Program-made: the position numbers and the translations under genes
The notes under the pieces: generated by a model
The model's input: the letters and a program-made list of their open reading frames with translations, nothing else
What the model was told of the DNA's origin: nothing
The model's database searches: none
DNA from: Vreelandella subglaciescola
GTDB lineage: Bacteria > Pseudomonadota > Gammaproteobacteria > Pseudomonadales > Halomonadaceae
DNA length: 38,604 nucleotides
Reading direction: 5' to 3'
Assembly: GCA_030454225.1 (NCBI GenBank)
Contig: JAKDRW010000014.1
Coordinates: forward strand, 1 to 38,604
In this document: positions 29,266 through 38,604 of the stretch, one piece after another
Layout: the number at the start of each line of letters is the position of its first letter
How positions within the stretch are numbered: position 1 is the stretch's first letter

Positions 29266-29868
29266 GTGAAACAGCTAAATCGTGAAGCAGGCCGGTGGTC
29301 GCAGGCGCGCTGGGTGGCATCACCCAATGCCAACGCGCGGCCCGAGGGCGAAGTGTCGGTGGTGGTAGTGCACAGTATTAGCCTGCCGCCGGGGGAGTTT
29401 GGCGGAGATGCCATCGAGGCGCTGTTTACCAACCGGCTGGACGCCGATGGTCATCCGTTTTTTGCCCAGCTGGCCGCGCTGCGCGTGTCGGCGCACTTTT
29501 TGATTCGTCGCGACGGCGAGTGCGTGCAGTTCGTCGATACCGAACGTCGCGCCTGGCACGCCGGGCGCTCGCGCTGGTGGGACCCGCAAGCGGGCCGGGA
29601 GCGCCAAGCGCTAAATGACTTTTCCGTGGGGGTCGAGCTTGAAGGCGATGATTACACGCCGTTTACCCGCGTCCAGTATGCCACGCTCGCCGCGCTGACC
29701 GGTTGGCTTACGGCGCGCTACGAAGCGCTCGATACCACGCGCATTACCGGCCACGCAAAAATTGCGCCGCTGCGTAAAACCGACCCTGGCCCCGCCTTTG
29801 ACTGGGCGTATTTTGCTCAAACGCTGTCCCGGTGCCGTGCTCAAGGTCGTCGCCAGCGCGTGAGGTAA
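29266..29868 (+). CDS. ampD: 1,6-anhydro-N-acetylmuramyl-L-alanine amidase
   Basis: AmpD is a cytosolic zinc amidase that removes peptides from recycled anhydro-muropeptides; its loss induces AmpC beta-lactamase in bacteria that have AmpR. The 200-residue product has zinc ligands His36 (VVVVHSISLPP), His163 (GHAKIAPLRKTDPGPAFDW) and Asp173, with catalytic Glu124 (VGVELEG). Length is close to E. coli AmpD (183). The start is GTG at 29266 with AAGGAGG just upstream; no ATG is available. It processes the products of lytic transglycosylases such as MltF, encoded at 3711. A short GC hairpin (29996-30012) about 130 bases downstream may end the transcript. Confidence 0.95.
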   Translation: MKQLNREAGRWSQARWVASPNANARPEGEVSVVVVHSISLPPGEFGGDAIEALFTNRLDADGHPFFAQLAALRVSAHFLIRRDGECVQFVDTERRAWHAGRSRWWDPQAGRERQALNDFSVGVELEGDDYTPFTRVQYATLAALTGWLTARYEALDTTRITGHAKIAPLRKTDPGPAFDWAYFAQTLSRCRAQGRRQRVR

Positions 29869-30281
29869 CGTTGCCGGCGGCAAAAAGAGGCGACAGCGGC
29901 GCCGACGCTAGCCTAAAGGGCGAAAAGAGGTAGTTTAGCTACGCATTTGTTGATTTACGACGCCTGGTGATAACGTATTGAAAATGACCAAAATTGCCGC
30001 CCATAAGGCGGCCAGCTAGGCGCTTTTATGGGACAAATAATTGGCAGAGAAGCGACTTTGCGGTATAATTCTGGGCAGAAAAGAACGTTTTTTTTCTATA
30101 TTTATGTAGCTTTACTACATTTTGCCGAACGCTACGTCTTGAATGTAGAATGGGTTTCCATTTTGCGCTGGCAAGGCGCGCCGGCGAACGCAGGCCTGTG
30201 GTGCACAACGTCTACCGCGGCCGCCTAGGCCCCTAGGTTCGCGGGGGCACTGTCATTTATCGTCATTCGGAGAGACCTCTA
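29869..30281 (+). other. Long AT-rich leader region upstream of aceE
   Basis: The 413-base gap contains a GC hairpin GCCGCC-CATAA-GGCGGC (29996-30012), which may mark the end of ampD transcription. A strong promoter (TTGGCA 30041-30046, TATAAT 30064-30069) follows, then an AT-rich tract (30085-30125) and a second possible promoter (TTGCCG 30122-30127, 18 bases, TAGAAT 30146-30151). Near the end, two CCTAGG palindromes (30224-30229 and 30232-30237) are flanked by CCGCG (30216-30220) and CGCGG (30240-30244). No coding sequence is apparent and no PdhR-type operator was recognised. Confidence 0.6.
30041..30069 (+). promoter_or_regulatory. Strong sigma70 promoter of aceEF
   Basis: TTGGCA (30041-30046) and a consensus TATAAT (30064-30069) with 17-base spacing. 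The leader would be about 205 bases long, giving room for regulation. Confidence 0.7.
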
Positions 30282-32966
30282 ATGAGTCTGGAGACACGAG
30301 AAGATCTCGACCCGGTCGAGTCCACAGAGTGGCTGGAAGCCCTGGAGTCGGTGCTGGATCGTGAGGGTGATGAGCGAGGCCGTTACCTGCTGACCCGCCT
30401 GGCGGATCGCATGCGTCAGGATTCCGGCGTTGCGCCGTTCTCGGTGGCAACCCCGCACCGCAACACCATTCCGCCGGCGCGCGAAGCGCGCATGCCGGGC
30501 GACTTGGGCATGGAGCGCCGAATTCGCTCGCTGATCCGCTGGAACATGGCGGCCATGGTCACACGGGCCAATAACAAAAACTCGGGCATCGGCGGCCACC
30601 TGGCAAGCTTCATGTCGGCAGCGACGCTTTACGACGTGGGCTTCAGCCACTTCTTTCGCGCGCCCGAAGGCGACCACCAGGGCGACCTGATTTATGTGCA
30701 GGGCCACAGCTCGCCGGGTATCTACGCGCGCTCCTTTTTGGAAGGCCGTCTGACCGAAGCGCAGATGGACAGGTTCCGCGAAGAAGTCGACGGCGACGGC
30801 CTGTCGTCCTACCCGCACCCCTGGCTGATGCCGGACTACTGGCAGATGCCGACCGTGTCCATGGGGCTGGGTCCGATCATGTCGATCTACCAGGCGCGCT
30901 TCATCAAATACCTGGATAACCGTGGCCTCCAGGACGCGAAAGACCGCAAGGTTTGGGCGTTCCTCGGCGACGGTGAGTGCGACGAGCCGGAAACCCTGGG
31001 TGCGCTGCACGTGGCGGTTCGCGAGAAGCTCGACAACCTCAACTTCGTGATTAACTGTAACCTGCAGCGCCTTGACGGCCCGGTACGCGGTAACGCGAGC
31101 ATCGTCACCGAGCTTGAAGGCGTGTTCCGCGGTGCCGGCTGGAATGTGATCAAAGTGATCTGGGGCCGCAAGTGGGACGAGCTGTTCGAGAAAGACAAGA
31201 GCGGTATGCTGCAAAAGCTGATGGACGAAACCGTCGACGGCGAGTACCAGAACTGCAAGTCCAAGGGCGGCGCCTACACCCGCGAGAACTTCTTCGGCAA
31301 GTATCCGGAGACCGCAGCGCTGGTCGCCGATATGACCGACGAAGAAGTCGGCCAGCTCGACCGCGGCGGCCATGATCCGGTCAAGGTCTACTCGGCCTAC
31401 CACCAGGCGTTCCACAACGATACCGAGCGCCCGACCGTTATCCTGGCGCACACCGTCAAAGGTTACGGCCTGACCGCTGAAGGCGGCGAAGCCGACAACG
31501 AAGCGCACCAGATCAAGGCGATCGACGACCCCGAGGTCATGAAGGCATTCCGCGACCGTTTCGAAATCCCGCTGACCGACGAGCAGCTGGAAAAGGAAAT
31601 GCCGTACTACCATCCGGGCGATGACTCGCCGGAAATCAAGTACATGAAGATGCGTCGCGAAAACCTGGGCGGCCACCTGCCCAACCGCCGCGCCGACTTC
31701 GAGGCGCTCGACATCCCGGGACTCGACGACAAAATGTTCGCCTCGCAGATGGGCGGTTCCAAGGGTCGCGAGTTCTCGAGCACCATGGCGTTCGTGCGGA
31801 TTCTCAACGGCCTGATCAAAAACAAGCAGCTGGGCAAACACGTCGTGCCGATCGTGCCCGACGAATCGCGTACCTTCGGTATGGAAGGCATGTTCCGTCA
31901 GGTGGGTATTTATGCGCCGGAAGGCCAGAAATACGAGCCGATGGACAAAGGCCAGCTGATGTACTACCGCGAATCCCAGAAGGGTCAGGTACTCCAGGAA
32001 GGCATCAACGAAGCGGGCGCGATGTCCTCGTGGATTGCCGCGGCGACGTCCTACAGCAACAGCGGCCTGCCGATGCTGCCGTTCTACATCTATTACTCGA
32101 TGTTTGGCTTTCAGCGCGTGGGCGATTTGGTCTGGGCGGCTGGCGACATGCAGGCGCGCGGCTTTATGGTCGGCGGCACCGCCGGGCGTACTACGCTCAA
32201 CGGTGAAGGTCTGCAGCACCAGGATGGCCACAGCATGATTCAGGCCTCGACCATCCCCAACTGCCGCAGCTACGACCCGACCTACGCTCACGAAGTCTCG
32301 GTCATCGTTCAGGATGGTCTGAAGCGGATGTATTCCGACAAGGAAAACGTCTTCTACTACCTGACCGTGATGAACGAGAACTACGAGCACCCGGCACTGG
32401 AAGACGTGCCCGCCGGTGACATCATCAAGGGCATGTACCTGCTGCGCGAGACCAAAGGCAAGAAGGGCAAGGGCCACGTTCAGCTGCTGGGCTCCGGCAC
32501 CATTCTGCGCGAAGTCGAAGCCGCCGCGGAAATGCTCGCCGAAGAGTGGGGCGTGGGCAGCGACATCTGGAGTGCCACGAGCTTTAACGAGCTGCGTCGC
32601 GAAGCGCTCGAGATCGATCGTCAGGCGTTCCTGCACCCGGAAGACGAGGCCTCCAAACCGCACGTTACCGCGTGCCTGGAAGGCCGCGAAGGCCCGGCCA
32701 TTGCCGCGACCGACTACATGAAGCTCTATGCGGATCAGGTTCGCGCCTGGGTGCCGACCGACTACCATGTACTCGGTACCGACGGCTACGGCCGTTCCGA
32801 TACCCGCGAGAAGCTGCGTCACTTCTTCGAGGTGAACCGCTACTTCGTCACCGTAGCGGCGCTGAAGGCGCTGGCCGATCGCGGCGATATCGACCACAAG
32901 GTGGTAAGCGAGGCGCTCAAGAAGTACGAAATTGACCCCAATAAGCCCAACCCGCTGACCAGCTGA
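30282..32966 (+). CDS. aceE: Pyruvate dehydrogenase E1 component, homodimeric type
   Basis: AceE decarboxylates pyruvate on thiamine diphosphate and passes the acetyl group to the E2 lipoyl domains, linking glycolysis to the TCA cycle. The 894-residue product is close in length to E. coli AceE (887). The thiamine site GDGECDEPETLGAL has Asp230, and NCNLQRLDGPV has Asn260 and Gln262, at the same numbers as E. coli. Other hallmarks are RRIRSLIRWNMAAMV, GHASPGIYARSF-like QGHSSPGIYARSFLEGR, and YYSMFGFQRVGD. GGAGAG precedes the ATG by about eight bases. aceF follows after 58 bases. No pdhR gene is adjacent. Confidence 0.98.
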   Translation: MSLETREDLDPVESTEWLEALESVLDREGDERGRYLLTRLADRMRQDSGVAPFSVATPHRNTIPPAREARMPGDLGMERRIRSLIRWNMAAMVTRANNKNSGIGGHLASFMSAATLYDVGFSHFFRAPEGDHQGDLIYVQGHSSPGIYARSFLEGRLTEAQMDRFREEVDGDGLSSYPHPWLMPDYWQMPTVSMGLGPIMSIYQARFIKYLDNRGLQDAKDRKVWAFLGDGECDEPETLGALHVAVREKLDNLNFVINCNLQRLDGPVRGNASIVTELEGVFRGAGWNVIKVIWGRKWDELFEKDKSGMLQKLMDETVDGEYQNCKSKGGAYTRENFFGKYPETAALVADMTDEEVGQLDRGGHDPVKVYSAYHQAFHNDTERPTVILAHTVKGYGLTAEGGEADNEAHQIKAIDDPEVMKAFRDRFEIPLTDEQLEKEMPYYHPGDDSPEIKYMKMRRENLGGHLPNRRADFEALDIPGLDDKMFASQMGGSKGREFSSTMAFVRILNGLIKNKQLGKHVVPIVPDESRTFGMEGMFRQVGIYAPEGQKYEPMDKGQLMYYRESQKGQVLQEGINEAGAMSSWIAAATSYSNSGLPMLPFYIYYSMFGFQRVGDLVWAAGDMQARGFMVGGTAGRTTLNGEGLQHQDGHSMIQASTIPNCRSYDPTYAHEVSVIVQDGLKRMYSDKENVFYYLTVMNENYEHPALEDVPAGDIIKGMYLLRETKGKKGKGHVQLLGSGTILREVEAAAEMLAEEWGVGSDIWSATSFNELRREALEIDRQAFLHPEDEASKPHVTACLEGREGPAIAATDYMKLYADQVRAWVPTDYHVLGTDGYGRSDTREKLRHFFEVNRYFVTVAALKALADRGDIDHKVVSEALKKYEIDPNKPNPLTS

Positions 32967-33024
32967 TCCGCTGCCCGGCGGGGGTGACCCCGCCGGCTCG
33001 ACCCGATTTGGAAGGAGCGCGACC

Positions 33025-35034
33025 TTGAGTAGCGAAAACATCAAAGTGCCCGACATCGGCGGCGACGATGTCGAAATCATCGAGATTGCAGTGTCGGAAG
33101 GCGACGTCATCGAAGCGGAAGACGCGCTGATCACTCTGGAATCCGACAAGGCCAGCATGGACGTACCCTCGCCCAAGGGCGGCAAGGTGCTCAAAGTGCT
33201 GGTGAAGGAAGGCGATACCGTCTCCGAAGGCGACGACATCGTCGAGCTTGAAGTCGAAGGCGGCGAAGACGCCGGCGACGACCAGGCCGAAGACGAAGCG
33301 CCGGCCGAAGATGCACCGAAGAAAGACAGCGCGCCGAAGCAGGAAGACGCGCCGAAAGAAGAGGCAGCACCCAAGAAAAAAGCGGCCGGCGGCAAGCAGA
33401 CCGTCGACGTCAAGGTGCCGGACATCGGCGACAGCGCTGAAATCATCGAAATCGCCGTCAGCGAAGGCGACGAGATCGAAGAAGAAGACGCGCTGTTTAC
33501 CCTGGAGTCCGACAAGGCCTCCATGGACGTGCCCAGCCCCTACACCGGCAAGCTGGTCTCGCTTTCCGTCAAGGGAGGCGACAGCGTCTCCGAAGGCGAC
33601 GTCATCGGCCAGATGGAGATCGAAGGCGAGGGCAACGACGCTCCGGCCGAAGACGCTTCTGCCGACAGCGCCCCGGCCGCCAGCCAGAGCGAGCCGGAAG
33701 CGCCCGAAGCCGACGAAGACGAGGATGACGGCGACGACGGCGAGCCCGCGCGTCAGGAAATCCGCGTGCCGGATATCGGCGACAGCGCGGAAATCATCGA
33801 AGTGTCGGTCAGCGTTGGCGACGAAATCGAAGAAGAAGACGCGCTGATTACGCTGGAGTCCGACAAGGCCTCCATGGACGTGCCCAGCCCCTACAAGGGC
33901 AAGCTGGTGGAGCTTTCCGTGAAGGAAGGCGACAGCGTGTCCGAAGGCGACGTCATCGGCATCGTCGAAACGGCGGGGGCCAAAAAAGCGGCGCCCAAGA
34001 AGCAGGCTGAAAAGAAGCAGGCTGAAAAGCCGGCAGCGCCGAAGGCCGACAAGCCCCAAAGCGCCCCGGCGCCCAAGGCTGACAAGCCCGCTGCCGCGCC
34101 GGCCAAGGACGGCAAGCGCGTTCATGCCGGCCCCGCGGTGCGCATGCTCGCCCGCGAGTTTGGCGTTGATCTGGCTCAAGTGCCGCCGTCCGGCCCCAAA
34201 GGCCGCGTGCTGAAAGAAGACGTTCAGGCGTACGTGAAAGGCGCGCTGTCCGATAAGGCACCGGCTGGCGCCAGCCAGGCTCCGGCTGCAGGCGGCAGCG
34301 GTATTCCGCCGATCCCGGATCAGGACTTCAGCCAGTTTGGCGACGTGGAAGAGAAGCCCATGGGCCGCCTGCTCAAAATGGGCGCGACCAACCTGCACCG
34401 CAGCTGGGTCAACGTACCCCATGTGACGCAATTTGAAGACGCCGACATCACCGAGCTTGAAGCCTTCCGCAAGTCGATGAAGGCCGAGGCCGAAGCCCAG
34501 GGCGCGAAACTCACGCCGCTGCCGTTTTTGGTCAAGGCGTGCGCCTTTGCGCTCAAGCAGTTCCCGCAGTTCAACGTCAGCCTGAAAAGCGACGGTGAAA
34601 CCATGGTGTGGAAGAACTACGTCCACATCGGTATCGCCGTGGATACGCCCGAAGGCCTGATGGTGCCGGTACTGCGTAACGCCGACCAGAAGTCGCTGCT
34701 GGAGATCGCTCGCGAAATGGGCGAGCTGGGCAAAAAAGCCCAGAGCAAGAAGCTCAAGCGCGAGGAAATGACCGGTGGCTGCATGACTATTTCGAGCCTT
34801 GGCTCGATCGGCGGCACCGCATTCACGCCCATCGTCAACGCGCCGGAAGTCGCCATTCTGGGCGTTTCCAAAGCGCAGATGAAACCGGTATGGGACGGCA
34901 ATGATTTCCAGCCGCGGCTGATGATGCCGCTTTCGCTGTCTTACGACCACCGCGCGGTTAACGGGGCAGATGCGGCGCGCTTCACGACATTCCTGTCGAA
35001 CGTGCTGGGCGATATCCGCCGTATGCTGCTGTAA
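33025..35034 (+). CDS. aceF: Pyruvate dehydrogenase E2 (dihydrolipoyl acetyltransferase), three lipoyl domains
   Basis: AceF forms the core of the complex and transfers acetyl groups to CoA. The 669-residue protein has three lipoyl domains with lipoyl lysines Lys42, Lys164 and Lys281 (each in ESDKASMD), separated by Ala/Pro/Glu/Lys-rich linkers. A peripheral-subunit-binding domain (VHAGPAVRMLAREFGVDLAQ, about 368-405) comes next, then the catalytic domain (about 440-669). The active-site His642 lies in SYDHRAVNGADA; Asn646 replaces the Asp of E. coli, as known in Azotobacter-type E2. The start is TTG at 33025 with GAAGGAG seven bases upstream. No lpd (E3) gene is adjacent. An intrinsic terminator follows. 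Confidence 0.97.
   Translation: MSSENIKVPDIGGDDVEIIEIAVSEGDVIEAEDALITLESDKASMDVPSPKGGKVLKVLVKEGDTVSEGDDIVELEVEGGEDAGDDQAEDEAPAEDAPKKDSAPKQEDAPKEEAAPKKKAAGGKQTVDVKVPDIGDSAEIIEIAVSEGDEIEEEDALFTLESDKASMDVPSPYTGKLVSLSVKGGDSVSEGDVIGQMEIEGEGNDAPAEDASADSAPAASQSEPEAPEADEDEDDGDDGEPARQEIRVPDIGDSAEIIEVSVSVGDEIEEEDALITLESDKASMDVPSPYKGKLVELSVKEGDSVSEGDVIGIVETAGAKKAAPKKQAEKKQAEKPAAPKADKPQSAPAPKADKPAAAPAKDGKRVHAGPAVRMLAREFGVDLAQVPPSGPKGRVLKEDVQAYVKGALSDKAPAGASQAPAAGGSGIPPIPDQDFSQFGDVEEKPMGRLLKMGATNLHRSWVNVPHVTQFEDADITELEAFRKSMKAEAEAQGAKLTPLPFLVKACAFALKQFPQFNVSLKSDGETMVWKNYVHIGIAVDTPEGLMVPVLRNADQKSLLEIAREMGELGKKAQSKKLKREEMTGGCMTISSLGSIGGTAFTPIVNAPEVAILGVSKAQMKPVWDGNDFQPRLMMPLSLSYDHRAVNGADAARFTTFLSNVLGDIRRMLL
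33415..33960 (+). repeat. Near-identical DNA repeat of lipoyl domains 2 and 3 in aceF
   Basis: Two 195-base copies, 33415-33609 and 33766-33960, are offset by exactly 351 bases (117 codons). They include an identical stretch of 43 bases (33502-33544 and 33853-33895). The first lipoyl domain is noticeably more diverged. Confidence 0.9.
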
Positions 35035-35057
35035 TCGGCAAACGGTAGGTAGAGTCG

Positions 35058-35084
35058 AAAACGGCGCCTGCGGGCGCCGTTTTT
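35058..35084 (+). terminator. Intrinsic terminator of aceEF
   Basis: ACGGCGCC (35061-35068), loop TGCG, GGCGCCGT (35073-35080), with A before and a T run to 35084. It lies 24 bases after the aceF stop. Confidence 0.9.
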
Positions 35085-35204
35085 GTTGCCGGAAGGTGAC
35101 AAAATGCCTCAGGCGCCGAGCTTGGCGTACACCTAACAGACAGTTGTATCAGCGACGCTGCGCCGTTATTGTCGGGGACTGTTTTTTTGCGCAAATTTTG
35201 CTGA

Positions 35205-35923
<719 letters not shown>

Positions 35924-35924
<1 letters not shown>

Positions 35925-36676
35925 TGGCGCTGAACCTACTGGCTCTGGACGCCTCGTCGAGCGCCTGCTCGGCGGCGCTGCTGCTTGACGATGGGGCAGG
36001 TGAGCGCCGCTGCCTTGCGCGCTTTGCGATGACGCCCCGGGAGCACACCCGGCGGCTGCTGCCGATGGTCGACGAGGTGCTGGCGGAGGCCGGCGTGGTA
36101 CCGGGTGCGCTTGACGCGGTGGCCTTTGGCCGCGGCCCCGGCTCGTTTACCGGCTTACGGATTGCGGCCGGTGCCGCCCAGGGGCTGGCGTTCGGCCTGG
36201 ACTGCCCGCTGCTGGGTATTTCCACGCTGGAAGCGCTGGCATTGCAGGCGCACCGCCGCTTTGACGTTACCCACGTCGCCACTTTGATCGACGCGCGCAT
36301 GAACGAGGTGTACGCGGGGTTCTGGCGCTGTGAACGTGGCGTGATTACGCGGCTGGGCGAGGAGGCGGTGATTGCCCCCGAGCGTTTGGCGCTGCCAAAA
36401 GTCGCTACCGGCGAACGCTTTACTGCCGTGGGCTCCGGGCTTGCGCTCGCCGACGGCTTTACTCCCGCCTTTAGCGCAGGGTTCGAGCCGCTGGACCGCG
36501 AACGGGAAAACGGCCCGCTTGAGCCGCGCGCCGAGGAAATGGCCTGGCTTGCCGCGCGCGACTTTGACGCCGGACTTGGCCAGCCGGCACATCTGGCTCA
36601 GCCGGTGTATCTGCGCAACGAAGTGGCGTGGAAGAAGACGGCGGAGCAGAGGCCGGCAGAGAATCAAGCGCCATGA
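35924..36676 (+). CDS. tsaB: tRNA t6A biosynthesis protein TsaB
   Basis: TsaB is the inactive, dimerising partner of TsaD in the TsaBDE machinery that makes threonylcarbamoyl-adenosine at position 37 of ANN-decoding tRNAs. The 250-residue ASKHA-fold protein begins [18 protein letters not shown] and carries the family motif [12 protein letters not shown]; it lacks the metal-binding His pair of TsaD. The Ala/Glu-rich C-terminal part is typical. It overlaps adk by one base and rsmJ by four, without its own promoter. The product modification is the substrate of TrmO, encoded at 26817. Confidence 0.95.
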
Positions 36677-37431
36677 GCGCTGACCGCGTCGGCGGTGAAA
36701 GCGTCGTACTTGAGATTGACGACATTGCGCTGCCCGCCGGGCTGACGCTCGAGCGCCGCGCCCAAGGGCTGGTGCTGGCCGGTGATGAAACACGCTACGG
36801 CAAGCCGCTGTACGTGGATTTTGTCGGCGGCAAGGCCGGCCACCGGCGGCGTTTTGGCGGCGGTCGCGGCCAGCTCATCGCCCGCGCCTGCGGGCTGGGT
36901 AAAGGCGTGACGCCCAGCGTGATCGACGCCACGGCGGGGCTGGGCCGCGACGCTTTCGTGCTGGCCAGCTTGGGCGCCTCGGTGGTGCTGCTCGAGCGGG
37001 TGCCGGCGATTGCCGCGCTGCTGGCCGACGGCCTTGCGCGCGCGGTCGGCCACGCCGACACCGCCGGGATTGCCGCGCGTATGCGGCTAATGCCGGGGGA
37101 TGCCACGGTCGAGCTGGCAGCCCTGGTCGCGGCGGCGGGGCAGGCGGCCGAGGTGGTGCACCTGGATCCGATGTTTCCCCACCGCGACAAGTCCGCGCTG
37201 GTGAAAAAGGACATGCGCGTGTTTCGCGAGCTGGCCGGTGACGACGCCGACGCCCCGCGCCTGCTTGAAGCCGCGCTCGACGTGGCCACCCATCGGGTAG
37301 TGGTCAAGCGCCCGCGCAAGGCGCCGCCCATTGCCGGGCCGGCGGTATCACATACGCTCGAAGGCAAAACCAGCCGCTACGATATCTACGTTCACCGCTC
37401 GCTGCGCCCGCGGCGGGCCCGGGAGGCCTAG
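36673..37431 (+). CDS. rsmJ: 16S rRNA m2G1516 methyltransferase
   Basis: RsmJ uses SAM to methylate N2 of G1516 in 16S rRNA. The 252-residue product has the SAM-binding motif [20 protein letters not shown] (residues 83-102), an acidic end of strand 2 (LLERVP) and the catalytic-type motif HLDPMFPHR (DPMFP at 165-169), with YDIYVHRS near the C-terminus. ATG 36673 overlaps the tsaB TGA (ATGA) and is preferred over the upstream open frame. The phospholipase D gene starts immediately after its stop codon with no gap, so the operon may extend. Confidence 0.94.
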   Translation: MSADRVGGESVVLEIDDIALPAGLTLERRAQGLVLAGDETRYGKPLYVDFVGGKAGHRRRFGGGRGQLIARACGLGKGVTPSVIDATAGLGRDAFVLASLGASVVLLERVPAIAALLADGLARAVGHADTAGIAARMRLMPGDATVELAALVAAAGQAAEVVHLDPMFPHRDKSALVKKDMRVFRELAGDDADAPRLLEAALDVATHRVVVKRPRKAPPIAGPAVSHTLEGKTSRYDIYVHRSLRPRRAREA

Positions 37432-38544
37432 ATGCTGGTGTGGCGCGAGCACAACCGGTTTACGCTGCTGCCCGAGGCGGCGAATTTTCTGCCGGCGATG
37501 TTCGCGGCATTGGAGCAGGCCGAGCGCTACATTCTGGTCGAGCTTTACCTGATGGAGTCCGGCCAGCTGGCCGACCGGGTGATCGCATCGCTGGTGGATG
37601 CCGCGCGGCGCGGCGTGACGGTGTGTCTGCTGCTCGACGGCTTTGGCAGCATGGGGTTATCCCGTCACGACCGCCAGCGGCTGCAGGACGGCGGCGTGGC
37701 GCTGCGGTTTTTCAATCCGCTGGGGTGGCATTCGCTGACCCGCAATCTCAGCCGCGATCATCGCAAAATTGTGCTGGTCGACGGCCGCGTGGCCTTTGTC
37801 GGCGGCTTTGGCGCGGTGGATGAATTTCTTGACGCCTGGTATGAAATAGCGGTGCGCGCCGAAGGCCCGGTGGTGGCCGATTGGGAGGCGCTGTTTCGGC
37901 GGCTATGGGCCTCGCGGTTTACCCACGGTGAGCGCAAAAGTCTGTCGCCAAGCCTGCCGGAAGCGCCCGTCAGCGAGCCTGGCGGTAATATGCGCGGGCG
38001 GGTGATGATGGGGCGCGGGTATCGCTATCAGGCCATCCGGCTGTCGCTGCAGTTCCGCGTGGATAACGCCCAGAGTCGGCTGTGGCTATGTACGCCGTAC
38101 TTTGTCCCCACGCTTGCGCTGCGCAAACGGCTGAAGCGCGCCGCCCGCCGCGGCGTTGACGTCCGCCTGCTATTGCCCGGCGGACAGAACGACCACCTCA
38201 GCGTGCGCTACGCCAGCCAGCGCTTTTACGCCGCCATGCTCAAAGCCGGCGTGCGTATTTTTGAGTTTCAGCCGAGCTTCATCCACGCCAAGTTCGTGCT
38301 GGCGGATGACTGGAGCAGCATCGGCTCGTGCAACTTTGACCATTGGAACCTGCATTGGAACCTGGAGGCCAACCAGGAGGTCGACGACGCGGCCTTTGCG
38401 ACCGAGATCGGCGCGCTGTTCGAGCGCAATTTTTTGCTCAGCGATGAGGTCAGCGCCAGCGCCTGGGCCGGGCGCTCCTGGTATCAGCGGGCCCGCGAAT
38501 GGCTGTTTGGCGTATTCGACGGGCTTTTGACGCGGCTAAAATAG
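37432..38544 (+). CDS. clsB: Cardiolipin synthase B-like phospholipase D family protein
   Basis: The 370-residue protein has two HKD motifs typical of the phospholipase D superfamily: His110-Lys112-Asp117 (HRKIVLVDG) and His285-Lys287-Asp292 (HAKFVLADD), each followed by the Gly/Ser and Asn residues (FVGG; IGSCNFD). Lacking N-terminal membrane helices, it fits ClsB (YbhO; 413 residues in E. coli) better than ClsA. ClsB makes cardiolipin from phosphatidylglycerol and also phosphatidylglycerol from phosphatidylethanolamine and glycerol; the exact reaction here is inferred. GGGAGG lies six bases before the ATG, within the end of rsmJ. The last 60 bases of the window show no feature. Confidence 0.88.
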   Translation: MLVWREHNRFTLLPEAANFLPAMFAALEQAERYILVELYLMESGQLADRVIASLVDAARRGVTVCLLLDGFGSMGLSRHDRQRLQDGGVALRFFNPLGWHSLTRNLSRDHRKIVLVDGRVAFVGGFGAVDEFLDAWYEIAVRAEGPVVADWEALFRRLWASRFTHGERKSLSPSLPEAPVSEPGGNMRGRVMMGRGYRYQAIRLSLQFRVDNAQSRLWLCTPYFVPTLALRKRLKRAARRGVDVRLLLPGGQNDHLSVRYASQRFYAAMLKAGVRIFEFQPSFIHAKFVLADDWSSIGSCNFDHWNLHWNLEANQEVDDAAFATEIGALFERNFLLSDEVSASAWAGRSWYQRAREWLFGVFDGLLTRLK

Positions 38545-38604
38545 GCGTGCCTAGGGGGCGTTAACAATTAGGCCAGCCATATGGCGGCTGACACGAGGCA
38601 GAGG

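Noticed and set aside
30279-33524. Very long open frame (1081 codons) antisense to aceE and the start of aceF
   Set aside because: A shadow of strong codon bias on the opposite strand; the product resembles no family and the sense genes are unmistakable. The same applies to the frame antisense to aceF at 32917-34950.

Overview
The window reads as chromosomal DNA of a GC-rich gammaproteobacterium, most likely Halomonadaceae (Halomonas or a close relative). Support comes from the acidic, GC-rich coding style and from gene neighbourhoods that, from memory, resemble those of Pseudomonas and relatives: priA/rpmE/malic enzyme, tadA/mltF/purL, bepA/TusA-like/AI-2E-type permease/bcp/dapA/bamC/purC, nadC/ampD and adk/tsaB/rsmJ. 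A TRAP transporter also fits a marine or halophilic lifestyle. The genus call is inference; no marker gene such as 16S rRNA is present.

Layout. Bases 1-106 are a homopolymer-rich G/C stretch that is probably not genuine. It interrupts the N-terminal end of priA (minus strand), which faces rpmE. Next come a short-form malic enzyme (maeB), tesB facing tadA, mltF, and the large purL. A decayed lipoate-protein ligase (lplA) remnant follows, then a candidate structured element and an AmiS/UreI-type channel gene. A three-gene TRAP transporter (dctPQM) and a RidA-family gene lead into radD and the scpA-scpB-rluB operon. Two tandem identical tRNA-Lys genes and nadA follow. From about 20 kb: bepA (minus), a TusA-like gene coupled to an AI-2E-family permease, bcp (minus), dapA-bamC-purC, trmO (minus), a GNAT acetyltransferase, nadC (minus) and ampD. 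The last part holds aceE-aceF with a long leader, then adk-tsaB-rsmJ and a ClsB-like phospholipase D.

How the genes connect. Most are housekeeping: purine synthesis (purL, purC), NAD synthesis (nadA, nadC), lysine and cell wall (dapA, mltF, ampD), outer membrane assembly (bepA, bamC), tRNA and rRNA modification (tadA, trmO, tsaB, rluB, rsmJ), chromosome structure and repair (scpAB, radD, priA) and central carbon flow (maeB, aceEF). AceF carries three lipoyl domains, while the salvage ligase gene lplA is broken, so lipoylation probably depends on the LipA/LipB route elsewhere in the genome (inference).

I found no defence system, prophage, insertion sequence or CRISPR array, and no clearly new gene system. 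The points most worth checking are the structured element at 9661-9780, the lplA remnant, the apparent ATC start of scpA, the three-hairpin nadA leader, and the repeat plus long hairpin between dctP and dctQ.
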